From: a virus
DNA: 29,824 bases
IMG/VR virus record: IMGVR_UViG_3300005581_000004
Span: 1 to 29,824 of that record
Direction: 5' to 3' (one strand)
Positions 7,057 to 13,085 of the stretch are shown here, piece after piece (the stretch's first letter is position 1; each line of letters begins with the position of its first letter). A program made the position numbers and the translations under genes. The notes under the pieces were generated by a model. It saw only the letters and a program-made list of their open reading frames with translations. It had not been told where the DNA came from and made no database searches.

Positions 7057-7620
7057 ATGAGAAACTATCTTTACAATCACACATCAGAAGAAACAGCGTA
7101 CGTAATAAAAGATTATCCCTGGGGTTTTCGTATGAGAAATGATAGAGAAAGAGTTCTTGAAGCTGTGAAAGAAAACGGCTTTGCACTTAGAAACGCTAGC
7201 GATGAGTTTCAAAACGATAAAGAAATAGTTTTTGAAGCAGTTAAACAAAACGGCTTAGCACTTTTGTACGCAAGCGATAAGCTAAAGAATGATAACGAAA
7301 TTGTTCTTGAAGCTGTGAAAAGTGACGGCTTTGCGCTTGAATGTACTAGCATTGAGTTGCAAAATGATAAGGAAGTTGTTCTTGAAGCTGTAAGAGAAGA
7401 TGGCTACGCACTTAGATATGCTAGTGAAAATCTTAGGAATGATAGAGAAATAGTTCTCGAAGCAGTTAAACGACACGGCTATGCACTTGAATATGCTAGT
7501 GAGGAGCTTAAAAACGATAGAGAAATTGTTTTCGAAGCAGTTAAACGACACGGCTTGGCAATTGAATATGCTAGTGAAAAGCTTAGGAATGATAGAGAAT
7601 TTGTTTCGCGGAATTTTTAA
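7057..7620 (+). CDS. DUF4116-type repeat protein
   Basis: A 187-residue protein made almost entirely of a 25-residue unit of the form ND-K/R-E-I-V-L/F-EAVK-x-x-G-x-AL-x-x-AS-x-x-L-x-ND, as in REIVLEAVKRHGYALEYASE. This is the DUF4116 pattern, known mainly from protist-associated bacteria, algae and giant viruses; its function is unknown, and helical repeat scaffolds of this sort usually bind proteins. Six full units span residues 30-179; the seventh stops after NDREFVSRNF, which looks truncated. ATG 7057 has GAGGC upstream; starts at 6982 and 6991 are in frame but have poorer sites. It lies in the non-structural cassette between TerS and TerL. Confidence 0.85.
   Translation: MRNYLYNHTSEETAYVIKDYPWGFRMRNDRERVLEAVKENGFALRNASDEFQNDKEIVFEAVKQNGLALLYASDKLKNDNEIVLEAVKSDGFALECTSIELQNDKEVVLEAVREDGYALRYASENLRNDREIVLEAVKRHGYALEYASEELKNDREIVFEAVKRHGLAIEYASEKLRNDREFVSRNF
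7144..7593 (+). repeat. six 75-bp coding repeats (DUF4116 units)
   Basis: Six consecutive in-frame 75-base units, each encoding one 25-residue DUF4116 unit. Units 5 and 6 (from 7444) are the most alike at DNA level, sharing the stretch GAAGCAGTTAAACGACACGG. A partial seventh unit (7594-7620) ends early. Such arrays can expand or contract by recombination. Confidence 0.85.
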
Positions 7621-7670
7621 TTTTAGTGAAATGTTTAAAAAGGAAAAACAAATTGAGGCATCGATAAATT

Positions 7671-7976
7671 ATGAATTCAATTTTTTATTCTCAAGAGCTA
7701 AGAAGATTTGAGAGGTGGCAAGACTACTTTGATTCAGAGCGTTGGACTCTACGAGATCTTCAAAGGCATTTAGAAGACAACTATTTAGCATTGAAGTGCA
7801 AGGGTTCTTCTATTCCTCTTTCTCAAGTCGATCTTAATTGCCTTCTCTTTGAAGATGAGGAATTTTACACAGAAAAAGAGGCCAGAGCTTTTTTAGGTGA
7901 GCTAGCGGACAATTTGCAAGAAGAAGCTTTCGAGCGTGAGATTTACAGAATGGAGTTGGCCCATGGAGAAGAATGA
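7671..7976 (+). CDS. acidic hypothetical protein, 101 aa
   Basis: An acidic, mostly helical protein (MNSIFYSQELRRFERWQDYF, WTLRDLQRHLEDNYLALKCK, FEDEEFYTEKEARAFLGEL). The phrase TLRDLQRHLEDN looks like a helix-turn-helix fragment, but this is not enough for a DNA-binding call. An upstream GAGGCA lies 13 bases from the ATG, rather far. The next gene begins inside its 3' end. Confidence 0.65.
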   Translation: MNSIFYSQELRRFERWQDYFDSERWTLRDLQRHLEDNYLALKCKGSSIPLSQVDLNCLLFEDEEFYTEKEARAFLGELADNLQEEAFEREIYRMELAHGEE

Positions 7977-8118
7977 ACATACAGATCAACAAGAGTTTGT
8001 AGAAATCGACTTAGACAAGTTTTTTTTTACAGATCATGTTTTTAGAGAATTGTTGGAAGAGAGATATGGGAAGTTTAATTACTGCGTTTTTAAGTCTAAA
8101 TCTTCATTTAGGAAATAA
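7963..8118 (+). CDS. small acidic protein, 51 aa
   Basis: ATG 7963 follows GGAG with seven bases between and overlaps the previous gene by 14 bases. The product (MEKNEHTDQQEFVEIDLDKF, then FRELLEERYGKFNYCVFKSK) is acidic at the N-terminus and basic at the C-terminus. No family is recognised; small acidic phage proteins often act as host-protein inhibitors, which is only a possibility here. Confidence 0.55.
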   Translation: MEKNEHTDQQEFVEIDLDKFFFTDHVFRELLEERYGKFNYCVFKSKSSFRK

Positions 8119-8120
8119 TT

Positions 8121-8189
8121 ATGTTTGAATTTTTTGGGGAATGGCTTTTAGTTCTCCTTTATAACTATCTTAACGATAAAAATTTTTAA
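8121..8189 (+). CDS. 22-aa hydrophobic micropeptide
   Basis: ATG 8121 follows AGGAA by six bases and is two bases after the previous stop. The peptide is about 22 residues, with a hydrophobic core (GEWLLVLLYNYL). Its SD and tight spacing suggest it is translated. It could be a membrane peptide acting with the lipoprotein gene that follows, but length makes any call uncertain. Confidence 0.4.
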   Translation: MFEFFGEWLLVLLYNYLNDKNF

Positions 8190-8210
8190 TACTGCGTTAA
8201 TGAGGCTATT

Positions 8211-8357
8211 ATGCTTTTTAAAACAATACTTCTAATTATCACTGCTCTTCTTTTAACTTCTTGTAGTACAAGTTTTCAGCTGAGTGTAGGAAAATATTCG
8301 GCTGTTGTGGGTGCTTCTGTGGAAGTTTTTGAAGAGCCCGTTGCTGTTGATGCTTAG
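8211..8357 (+). CDS. small phage lipoprotein, 48 aa
   Basis: The protein begins with a signal peptide (MLFKTILLIITALLLTSC): a basic n-region, a hydrophobic stretch and a lipobox L-T-S-C with the acylated Cys at residue 18. The mature part of 31 residues (STSFQLSVGKYSAVVGASVE and on) is short. ATG 8211 follows GAGG at five bases. Processing by the host lipoprotein machinery would place it in the inner or outer membrane. Possible roles are an outer-membrane spanin (Rz1-like) or a superinfection-exclusion lipoprotein; the sequence does not decide. It is the last gene of the cassette, 14 bases before its terminator. Confidence 0.8.
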   Translation: MLFKTILLIITALLLTSCSTSFQLSVGKYSAVVGASVEVFEEPVAVDA

Positions 8358-8370
8358 ACAAGCGTATTTG

Positions 8371-8396
8371 AACCCTCTTTTGTGGAGGGTTTTTTT
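8371..8396 (+). terminator. rho-independent terminator of the plus-strand cassette
   Basis: Stem AACCCTC/GAGGGTT (8371-8377 with 8385-8391), a 7-base loop and a T run to 8396. The T run overlaps the stop codon of the converging TerS gene (TAA at 8395-8397). Confidence 0.85.
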
Positions 8397-8838
8397 AGTC
8401 GTCTAAATCTTCACTACTACTTATATCTTGCTCTTCATCGCACAGCCATTTAAATATTTTCTGGGCCGCACTAGCATTCACAGCTGGAGTGTGGTCTGCT
8501 TCTTTTTGTCCTGCCCTGACTTTCCCGAGCCAGATCAGCATTTTTTGGTCTTGCTGATAGACTGCTAATTCGTGTTGAGCCTCGAGGATTTCTTTAATAC
8601 CGACATCTTTCCAGCGATTTTTGAACTCTTTCCAGGGCATTAGAAATTCTGTTTCTGCTCTTTGTCTCAAATATGGTAGATCGATATCTAAGCTTGACGC
8701 AACTAATCGAGAACTACAGCCGGACTTTAAAAGTTTTTTTACTAAATCCCAATCGATCGGTATCGTTCTTCCGGTCTCTTTTAGTTTTGCTTTGCGAGCT
8801 TGTCTAATTATCTCTTTAGCAATTTCATTTCTACGCAT
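8395..8838 (-). CDS. terS: probable terminase small subunit
   Basis: Recognises phage DNA and delivers it to TerL. The N-terminal part has a helix-turn-helix (residues about 22-52: WDLVKKLLKSGCSSRLVASS, LDIDLPYLRQRA), followed by a helical segment EILEAQHELAVYQQDQKMLI and WLGKVRAGQKE. The latter corresponds to the '..ml.flgKnr.Gykd' end of small-terminase oligomerisation domains. The acidic tail EEQDISSSEDLDD is common in the family. ATG 8838 follows an AGAGAG stretch; GTG 8856 is an in-frame alternative. Length (147 aa) is normal. It is separated from TerL by the plus-strand cassette, which is unusual because the two are normally adjacent. Confidence 0.75.
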   Translation of the reverse strand: MRRNEIAKEIIRQARKAKLKETGRTIPIDWDLVKKLLKSGCSSRLVASSLDIDLPYLRQRAETEFLMPWKEFKNRWKDVGIKEILEAQHELAVYQQDQKMLIWLGKVRAGQKEADHTPAVNASAAQKIFKWLCDEEQDISSSEDLDD

Positions 8839-8859
8839 TTTTTTCTCTCTATCCACTCT

Positions 8860-8888
8860 AAAATAGTTCAGGTGTTTTTTAAGCTCAA
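8860..8888 (-). promoter_or_regulatory. candidate promoter for TerS
   Basis: On the minus strand TTGAGC (8888-8883) and TATTTT (8865-8860) are separated by 17 bases, directly upstream of TerS. Both boxes are 4/6 matches, so the support is mostly position and spacing. Confidence 0.35.
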
Positions 8889-8960
8889 TAAAGTTTTTGA
8901 TAGCTCTTTAAATTTTTTTTTTCAGAATACTGCGTTGATTAATTAAAATAATACTTTTTA

Positions 8961-8989
8961 TTGATCGTAATTTATAAGTTATTTAAAAT
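8961..8989 (+). promoter_or_regulatory. candidate promoter for the 9137 gene
   Basis: TTGATC (8961-8966) and TAAAAT (8984-8989) are separated by 17 bases in a very A+T-rich gap. Transcription would start near 8996 and read rightward into the single gene at 9137. Confidence 0.45.
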
Positions 8990-9136
8990 GAACGGTATAT
9001 TAAACTTTCAAAAAAATAAACTGTAGAAAAATTAAATTTTTTTCAGTTAAATGGAGCATGAGTGCGTAGGTATTCGAATATGACAATTGATTTTTTAAAT
9101 GCGCCTGAAACTTTGACATTAAAAAAAGGGGTCTAT

Positions 9137-9658
9137 ATGGAGAGCAAAAGAGAAGAGCCGGTGTTTTACGGTAAGACGATCGGAGAGCTTTTAACTTTGA
9201 GCATGAAAAAAGTGAATGCTACTCGGGAAAATGAGCTTTTGAAATATTTGTCTCGTGATAATGTTCACAGGATCATTGGTCCTACTTTTCAAACTCTCAT
9301 GTTGAAAGGGAAGTTAGAGCTTTCTACTCTTTTGAAGCGTTGCATACTTGATCCTGCTTTTCCGAGAATTTATCCGAGTCCGAATGTTGGTGTTAGAAGG
9401 GGTAAAAACAAAGATATGGTTTTGACAGATGTAATGAAAACTCTTCTTTTGGAAGCATCAAAAAGCGATCCTACGATCATGAAAAACATTCATTCTATTC
9501 TGAATCCGAGGACTATAATGAATATCAAAAACGATCTCATTAAAGAAATCAAAAAAATAGAAAAGGGCTCCGACACTTCACAAGCCTACAAATTTTTTCT
9601 TGAGCTTAGAGAGCACATAGCTTTTTCAAAATTATCCTTTCCTAGCACAAACTCTTAG
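9137..9658 (+). CDS. hypothetical protein, 173 aa
   Basis: A basic, mostly helical protein with MESKREEPVFYGKTIGELLT, then TLMLKGKLELSTLLKRCILD and RRGKNKDMVLTDVMKTLLLE. I do not recognise it. ATG 9137 is preceded by AAAAAAAGGGG at a good distance; the frame is open to GTG 9062 and ATG 9080, which would add 19-25 residues. It is a monocistronic plus-strand gene between two minus-strand genes, with its own promoter candidate. Its last bases overlap the stop of the converging RusA gene (TTAG shared by both stops). Regulation of late genes or host take-over would fit its isolation, but nothing in the sequence shows it. Confidence 0.7.
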   Translation: MESKREEPVFYGKTIGELLTLSMKKVNATRENELLKYLSRDNVHRIIGPTFQTLMLKGKLELSTLLKRCILDPAFPRIYPSPNVGVRRGKNKDMVLTDVMKTLLLEASKSDPTIMKNIHSILNPRTIMNIKNDLIKEIKKIEKGSDTSQAYKFFLELREHIAFSKLSFPSTNS

Positions 9659-10050
9659 AGAATTGTAGAAATAGTGAAAATCGTTCTTGGCTCGAAAGAG
9701 TAAAACTTTTGGGCCACAATTTTTGACACAAGATTATCATCAACAATCACAATCCCTTTGAGCATATCTTCAGCAAATTTTATCAGGTTTGTAAGATCTG
9801 GTTTTTTTTGATGAGGTATTTTTTTTAGCTCCATTGCCTCTTTAGCACTTTTTGAAGTGTTTTTAGGGATGGGCAAATAAAACTCTATTTTAAGCTTGAT
9901 AGGATAAGCGATCAGATCCCCTTTATAGCACTCTCTAAGCAGTTTTCTAGCATGATCTTTTTCTTTGGATCGCTTGTCAAAGACCTTGAATCTGCTGAAA
10001 GTGGGGCTAGCCCACGGTGTGGGGTTGCCTGGAAGGACAAGCTCGAGCAT
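9655..10050 (-). CDS. rusA: RusA-type Holliday junction resolvase
   Basis: Cuts four-way junctions left by recombination before packaging. The protein has 131 residues, as usual for RusA. Hallmarks are the N-terminal PGNPTPWASP, then KKPDLTNLIKFAEDMLKGI with D85, K91 and D95, and IVDDNLV with D104/D105. The second acidic residue of the classical PDxDN motif is Thr87 here, a substitution also known in RusA relatives with a PDTTN-type motif. The start at ATG 10050 lies nine bases after the replication gene's stop and lacks an SD, so it is probably translated by coupling. It complements the ERF/SSB/exonuclease set. Confidence 0.85.
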   Translation of the reverse strand: MLELVLPGNPTPWASPTFSRFKVFDKRSKEKDHARKLLRECYKGDLIAYPIKLKIEFYLPIPKNTSKSAKEAMELKKIPHQKKPDLTNLIKFAEDMLKGIVIVDDNLVSKIVAQKFYSFEPRTIFTISTIL

Positions 10051-10059
10051 TTTTTTATG

Positions 10060-11547
10060 CTACTGCAAATTCAATTTCTTAAGTAGTGTTTGATCAAAGC
10101 TCAAGTAAGATTTAAAGGTATCTCTGAAATTAGAATCTCTGTACTGGATCGGGGGTAGACTATTTTTTCTTCTATACTGATCCTCAAAAGACACAAAGAC
10201 CAGGTTTTCTTCGCTTGTAATCGTGTATTTCACTTTAGATGAGTCAACACCCGTCTCAAGCATTTCAATCGATTGTAGAGCCTCTAAAGCGTTTTTAGCT
10301 TCTTCTGCTAGTAATCTATTTTTTTCCTCTTGAAGCAGCTCATCGCCTCTTTTGCTGTATCTCTCTGCATCCATTAGAAGTTTTTTATCCTCATTTTTGG
10401 TTTTCTTTTTGCTGTCTAGTATCGAATATAGGTACTTGCCTACGGGTCTTAGTTTATAAATATTTCTAGAGGGTTTGTGCTCTGTAAGTCCCGATTTCAC
10501 AAATTTGACAAGATCTTTAATGGTAAATTTCTTGTGGCACTCATATTTAAAAAATTGTCTGAAGCACTCTTTGTCTTGTCGATTTAAATTTTTATAAAAA
10601 AGTTTCAAATCGGGGTAACTCTTTAAAATTTCAGCTATTTTCATGCTATCTTCCGGACTGTAGTCTTCGGCCTCTATGTGATAGGCCTCGATCATTTCAT
10701 CAAGCTTTAGACCTGCTTCGGTTTGGACAAAACCCACCTCTTTTAGACTTGCTTGCTGCACCCTATCGAGCTCGCTAAATTTGTAGTCCTCAAAAATTTG
10801 AGAAACATCCTCGTTTTGAAAAAACTGAACCGAACCCTTCGCGCGTAACCTTAAGTTATAAGTATTAGTTTCTTTTATTTTTATTCTTTCTTTTGTGTGT
10901 GTAATTTTTAGGGGGGGTTGGTGTGTAATTTTTATAGGGGGTCCTAGTGTAATTTTTAGGGGGGGTGGTACATATTCTTCGAGGGTGTATTCGGGTACAG
11001 AGACCTCCGAAACTGACCTTCTGTAAAGGTTCAAACTGATCAATCCTTTCTTGACTAAACCCCACTTAGATTTGATTACGGTTTTGAGGGAATTGCCTGA
11101 AAGTTTTGAAATCTGACTGTTGGCTATTCGATCGGTGGTTTTTTGGTACCCGTGGGTTTTTCTTGTAAGAAGGATATAGCTTTTAAACTCGCTGGGGGTC
11201 AGATTTGCTTGCTGTTCATCTATAAAACCGTTTTTTATTTTTGTAAAAGAGCCAGTGAGGAATTTATCGGGGAGGGTATACTGAGTGGTGCAGCCGTTGA
11301 CCCTTTCAATCAAAAGCAAACCCTTCTCTTTAAGCTCTTTGATCCCTTTTGCAACAGTTTGCTTGCTTAAAGAGGTCATTATGGCGAATTGAGAGTGGGA
11401 GAGCTTGCAAGATGCTCTGTTATGCCCTGCTGTGTGCCTAAAAATGCAAATCATGAGGGAGAATTGAGAACTCGATATTGAAGAATATCGATCTAAAAAA
11501 TAATTACTAATTCTAGTAAAATAGTCATTGTGATAATGTACTTTCAT
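10060..11547 (-). CDS. lambda O-like replication initiator
   Basis: Residues about 5-85 carry a winged-helix region typical of phage replication O N-termini (FTRISNYFLDRYSSISSSQF, then LSKQTVAKGIKELKEKGLLL). A second similar region follows (residues about 110-185, LTPSEFKSYILLTRKTHGYQ...). Next comes a linker with three 8-residue repeats (PPLKITLG, PPIKITHQ, PPLKITHT), encoded by DNA iterons, then a C-terminal half of about 270 residues rich in charged helices with no ATPase motif. This matches lambda O architecture: an N-terminal iteron-binding part, the origin inside the gene and a C-terminal partner domain. No P- or DnaC-like loader gene is visible, so the C-terminus may contact host helicase directly. 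The start at ATG 11547 has a weak AAGG upstream. Confidence 0.75.
   Translation of the reverse strand: MKVHYHNDYFTRISNYFLDRYSSISSSQFSLMICIFRHTAGHNRASCKLSHSQFAIMTSLSKQTVAKGIKELKEKGLLLIERVNGCTTQYTLPDKFLTGSFTKIKNGFIDEQQANLTPSEFKSYILLTRKTHGYQKTTDRIANSQISKLSGNSLKTVIKSKWGLVKKGLISLNLYRRSVSEVSVPEYTLEEYVPPPLKITLGPPIKITHQPPLKITHTKERIKIKETNTYNLRLRAKGSVQFFQNEDVSQIFEDYKFSELDRVQQASLKEVGFVQTEAGLKLDEMIEAYHIEAEDYSPEDSMKIAEILKSYPDLKLFYKNLNRQDKECFRQFFKYECHKKFTIKDLVKFVKSGLTEHKPSRNIYKLRPVGKYLYSILDSKKKTKNEDKKLLMDAERYSKRGDELLQEEKNRLLAEEAKNALEALQSIEMLETGVDSSKVKYTITSEENLVFVSFEDQYRRKNSLPPIQYRDSNFRDTFKSYLSFDQTLLKKLNLQ
10897..10968. repeat. three 24-bp iterons, probable replication origin
   Basis: Three contiguous 24-base units start at 10897, 10921 and 10945. 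Each contains GTGTAATTTTTA followed by a G run; units 1 and 3 share GTGTAATTTTTAGGGGGGG exactly, and unit 2 has a TA insertion. They lie inside the initiator gene, as in lambda O. Immediately downstream in gene direction (10896-10861) is an A+T-rich tract with all pyrimidines clustered on one strand, a plausible melting site. Confidence 0.7.
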
Positions 11548-11720
11548 GTCAGTGCCTTATTCATAGTAATATTGTACTTTCATGTAAGCGCCTTAGTAAT
11601 AATGTACTTTGATGTTAACGCCTTTGTCATAGTGATAACGCCTTTGTCATAGTGATATTGTAAAGTCCTTAGTCATGGTGTACTTGTGAAGTCCTTGTGG
11701 TAATGTGCTTTCATAGAACC
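11531..11720. repeat. degenerate repeat array upstream of the initiator gene
   Basis: Units of about 30-36 bases built from TGTACTTTCATGT and GCGCCTTAGT-like blocks occur at about 11531, 11565, 11594, 11628 and 11648, with decayed copies to about 11720. Bases 11617-11636 and 11637-11656 are exact 20-base tandem copies (AACGCCTTTGTCATAGTGAT). Read on the minus strand the unit is an AAGGC block followed by ACATGAAAGTAC, which is the initiator gene's own SD and first codons. The array may be repressor operators, extra iterons or repeated duplication of a start region. Confidence 0.75.
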
Positions 11721-11723
11721 GTA

Positions 11724-11753
11724 TTGACATAGTTTTTTATGAACTCCTATTAG
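11724..11753 (+). promoter_or_regulatory. plus-strand promoter candidate (oop-like position)
   Basis: A perfect TTGACA (11724-11729) and TATTAG (11748-11753) are separated by 18 bases. It points away from the initiator gene, toward a terminator about 100 bases downstream with no gene between. Confidence 0.45.
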
Positions 11754-11759
11754 TTTCAT

Positions 11760-11862
11760 GAAACCCTGTTGATATTGTTTTCATATTTCGCTCTATTGAA
11801 GTGTTTTAGGATTCGCTTCAATTGATTTTGGTTTAGAGGGCTTAATCGGCCCTCTTTTTTTT
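11760..11862 (+). ncRNA. possible short RNA, placed like lambda oop
   Basis: The interval between the promoter candidate at 11724 and the strong terminator at 11835-11862 contains no ORF. The transcript would be about 100 bases. It lies next to the replication gene, as lambda oop RNA does. It would be antisense to the leader of the 178-aa gene-initiator transcript if those are co-transcribed. The 5' end is inferred. Confidence 0.4.
11835..11862 (+). terminator. rho-independent terminator (plus strand)
   Basis: Stem AGAGGGC/GCCCTCT (11835-11841 with 11849-11855), a 7-base loop and a run of eight T residues. The minus strand lacks a T run after the hairpin, so it acts on rightward transcripts only, although no rightward gene lies upstream. 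Confidence 0.85.
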
Positions 11863-11898
11863 GAGATTTCTAAAGTTACAAAATCTTGGAAAAACTCG

Positions 11899-12435
11899 CT
11901 ATTCTTTTCCGATCTCCTCTTTTCTTTGATCGATTAATTCTTTCAATCTGTTTAAAAAATTTCTCGAAGGAACAGCCGTACCATTCAAAATTTTATCAAA
12001 ATAGAGTTTTGTTCCTAAAAAGTTTGAGAGAATATGCTCCACGGTCAAACCAAGAGTTTGATACTCGGAATAGAGGAGATTAAATTCCTCTTTGCGTGAC
12101 TCTTTCGCTAGCTTGCGTGCTGATACAAGTTTATTTATATGCTCATCAGTTAAGATTTGGTTTCCCCTTTTTTTAAATTCAGCCCTAGGGGTCATTCGAT
12201 GGAAAATAACCTTTATTTCTTTGAGCCTTAGTTTGAGGTACTCTCTAACATTTGTTTGGGTTTTTACCTCCTTGACTATCTGGTGAGCCAATACAATAAA
12301 ATGCTTAATCATAAGGGCTTGGTAGACAGGGAAGTTTTTCCTGTAAGAACTTTTAGGTATGGGGATAATATCTTGCATCGTAATAAAATCATTCGGCCCG
12401 AGTTTGTCTAATGGGTCAGTTTCTTTCGATGTCAT
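11899..12435 (-). CDS. hypothetical protein, possible regulator, 178 aa
   Basis: I do not recognise the full protein. The N-terminal two thirds is basic and helical (KNFPVYQALMIKHFIVLAHQ, TNVREYLKLRLKEIKVIFHR). The last 50 residues (FNLLYSEYQTLGLTVEHILS, NFLGTKLYFDKILNGTAVPS, then FLNRLKELID) follow the spacing of a Cro/C1-type helix-turn-helix, including the typical 'ilNG...PS...l.rL..l' end. The ATG at 12435 follows AGAGG by five bases. It is divergent from the recombination operon and upstream of the initiator, where a repressor would sit. The HTH reading is inference and lacks several consensus residues. Confidence 0.6.
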   Translation of the reverse strand: MTSKETDPLDKLGPNDFITMQDIIPIPKSSYRKNFPVYQALMIKHFIVLAHQIVKEVKTQTNVREYLKLRLKEIKVIFHRMTPRAEFKKRGNQILTDEHINKLVSARKLAKESRKEEFNLLYSEYQTLGLTVEHILSNFLGTKLYFDKILNGTAVPSRNFLNRLKELIDQRKEEIGKE

Positions 12436-12470
12436 AATGCCTCTTTCAATTTTTATGTTGCGTGTAATTG

Positions 12471-12484
12471 TTTGATATACTAAA
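12471..12484 (+). promoter_or_regulatory. extended -10 promoter with quasi-palindrome
   Basis: TGATATACT (12473-12481) is an extended -10 element for the rightward ERF operon; the -35 region is weak. It sits in TTTGATATACTAAA, which is nearly self-complementary (10 of 14 positions), in the 92-base gap between divergent genes. A regulator could bind here. Confidence 0.45.
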
Positions 12485-12527
12485 CTAAACGAGAAAATAA
12501 ACCAACAAAAAACTACCCGAGGTTGAC

Positions 12528-13085
12528 ATGTTAAGATCTGACAGCATCACAAATCTACTTAAAGCACTCATCACAGCTAAATCTAAAATAGAGAATCCCC
12601 GAAAAATAGCCAAAAAGAATTATTATTCTTATGCCCCTTTAGAAGAGGTGTTGGATAAAGTGGAGAAGCATTTATGTACAAATGGGCTTGTTCTCTCTCA
12701 TGATAGAAACTTAGAAAACAAAACCCTTGTTACCTACCTCTTTCATGAGTCAGGCGAGTACATTAGCACCAGTGCCCCTTTAGAGATAAAAGCCGATGGC
12801 CGCATGTCCGCCATGCAGGCTATGGGAGCTGCTTCAACCTATGCGATGCGTTATAACATTTGCGCACTGCTTTCGCTTTGTGGTGAAGAGGATACTGATG
12901 CAGAAGATCCGGTAGAATATCTAACTAAAGAGCATATTTCTCACCTTCAAGAAAACTGGCCAGCCGATCGATTAGCAAAGGCTCTATCTATTTATGGGGT
13001 CTCTTCTTGGGAGAAATTCCCTAAAAAGGATTTGAAGGATCTCTTAGACAAATTGAATAAAGGAGCACACAATGCTAAAGCTTAG
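12528..13085 (+). CDS. erf: ERF-family single-strand annealing protein
   Basis: Promotes annealing of complementary single strands during phage recombination and genome circularisation. The ERF core runs over residues about 4-125: TNLLKALITAKSKIENPRKI, KNYYSYAPLEEVLDKVEKHL, GLVLSHDR, and the diagnostic end MQAMGAASTYAMRYNICALL then GEEDTDAED. The C-terminal 55 residues are a separate helical tail. ATG 12528 follows GAGG by five bases. The SSB gene begins inside its 3' end, so the two are co-translated, and the exonuclease follows, making a Red-like pair (annealase plus exonuclease). Confidence 0.92.
   Translation: MLRSDSITNLLKALITAKSKIENPRKIAKKNYYSYAPLEEVLDKVEKHLCTNGLVLSHDRNLENKTLVTYLFHESGEYISTSAPLEIKADGRMSAMQAMGAASTYAMRYNICALLSLCGEEDTDAEDPVEYLTKEHISHLQENWPADRLAKALSIYGVSSWEKFPKKDLKDLLDKLNKGAHNAKA

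Larger units (their letters stand above)
11548..11898. other. non-coding region between regulator and initiator genes
   Basis: It holds the repeat array (to about 11720), a plus-strand promoter candidate (11724-11753), a possible short antisense-type RNA and its terminator (11835-11862). No ORF with a credible start lies on either strand. Confidence 0.6.

Noticed and set aside
7282-7551. 89-codon minus-strand open frame over the DUF4116 repeats
   Set aside because: It is only the reverse complement of the repeat units, so its apparent repetition is inherited from the plus-strand gene.
8088-8938. Repeated TACTGCGTT words (about 8081, 8189, 8927)
   Set aside because: Three short copies in different contexts (one coding, two not), with no regular spacing or symmetry, are too little to call a regulatory repeat.
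9113-9141. TTGACA-containing promoter just before ATG 9137
   Set aside because: The -10 position would fall on the start codon, and the sequence overlaps the likely SD. The promoter at 8961-8989 is more reasonable.
10865-11065. 66-codon minus-strand frame with repeated TPPKNYT
   Set aside because: It is the shifted frame over the iterons inside the initiator gene. The repeat explains the pattern, and there is no independent start signal.
11531-11720. CRISPR-like array
   Set aside because: Units are degenerate and nearly contiguous, with no unique spacers of constant length, and no cas gene is present.
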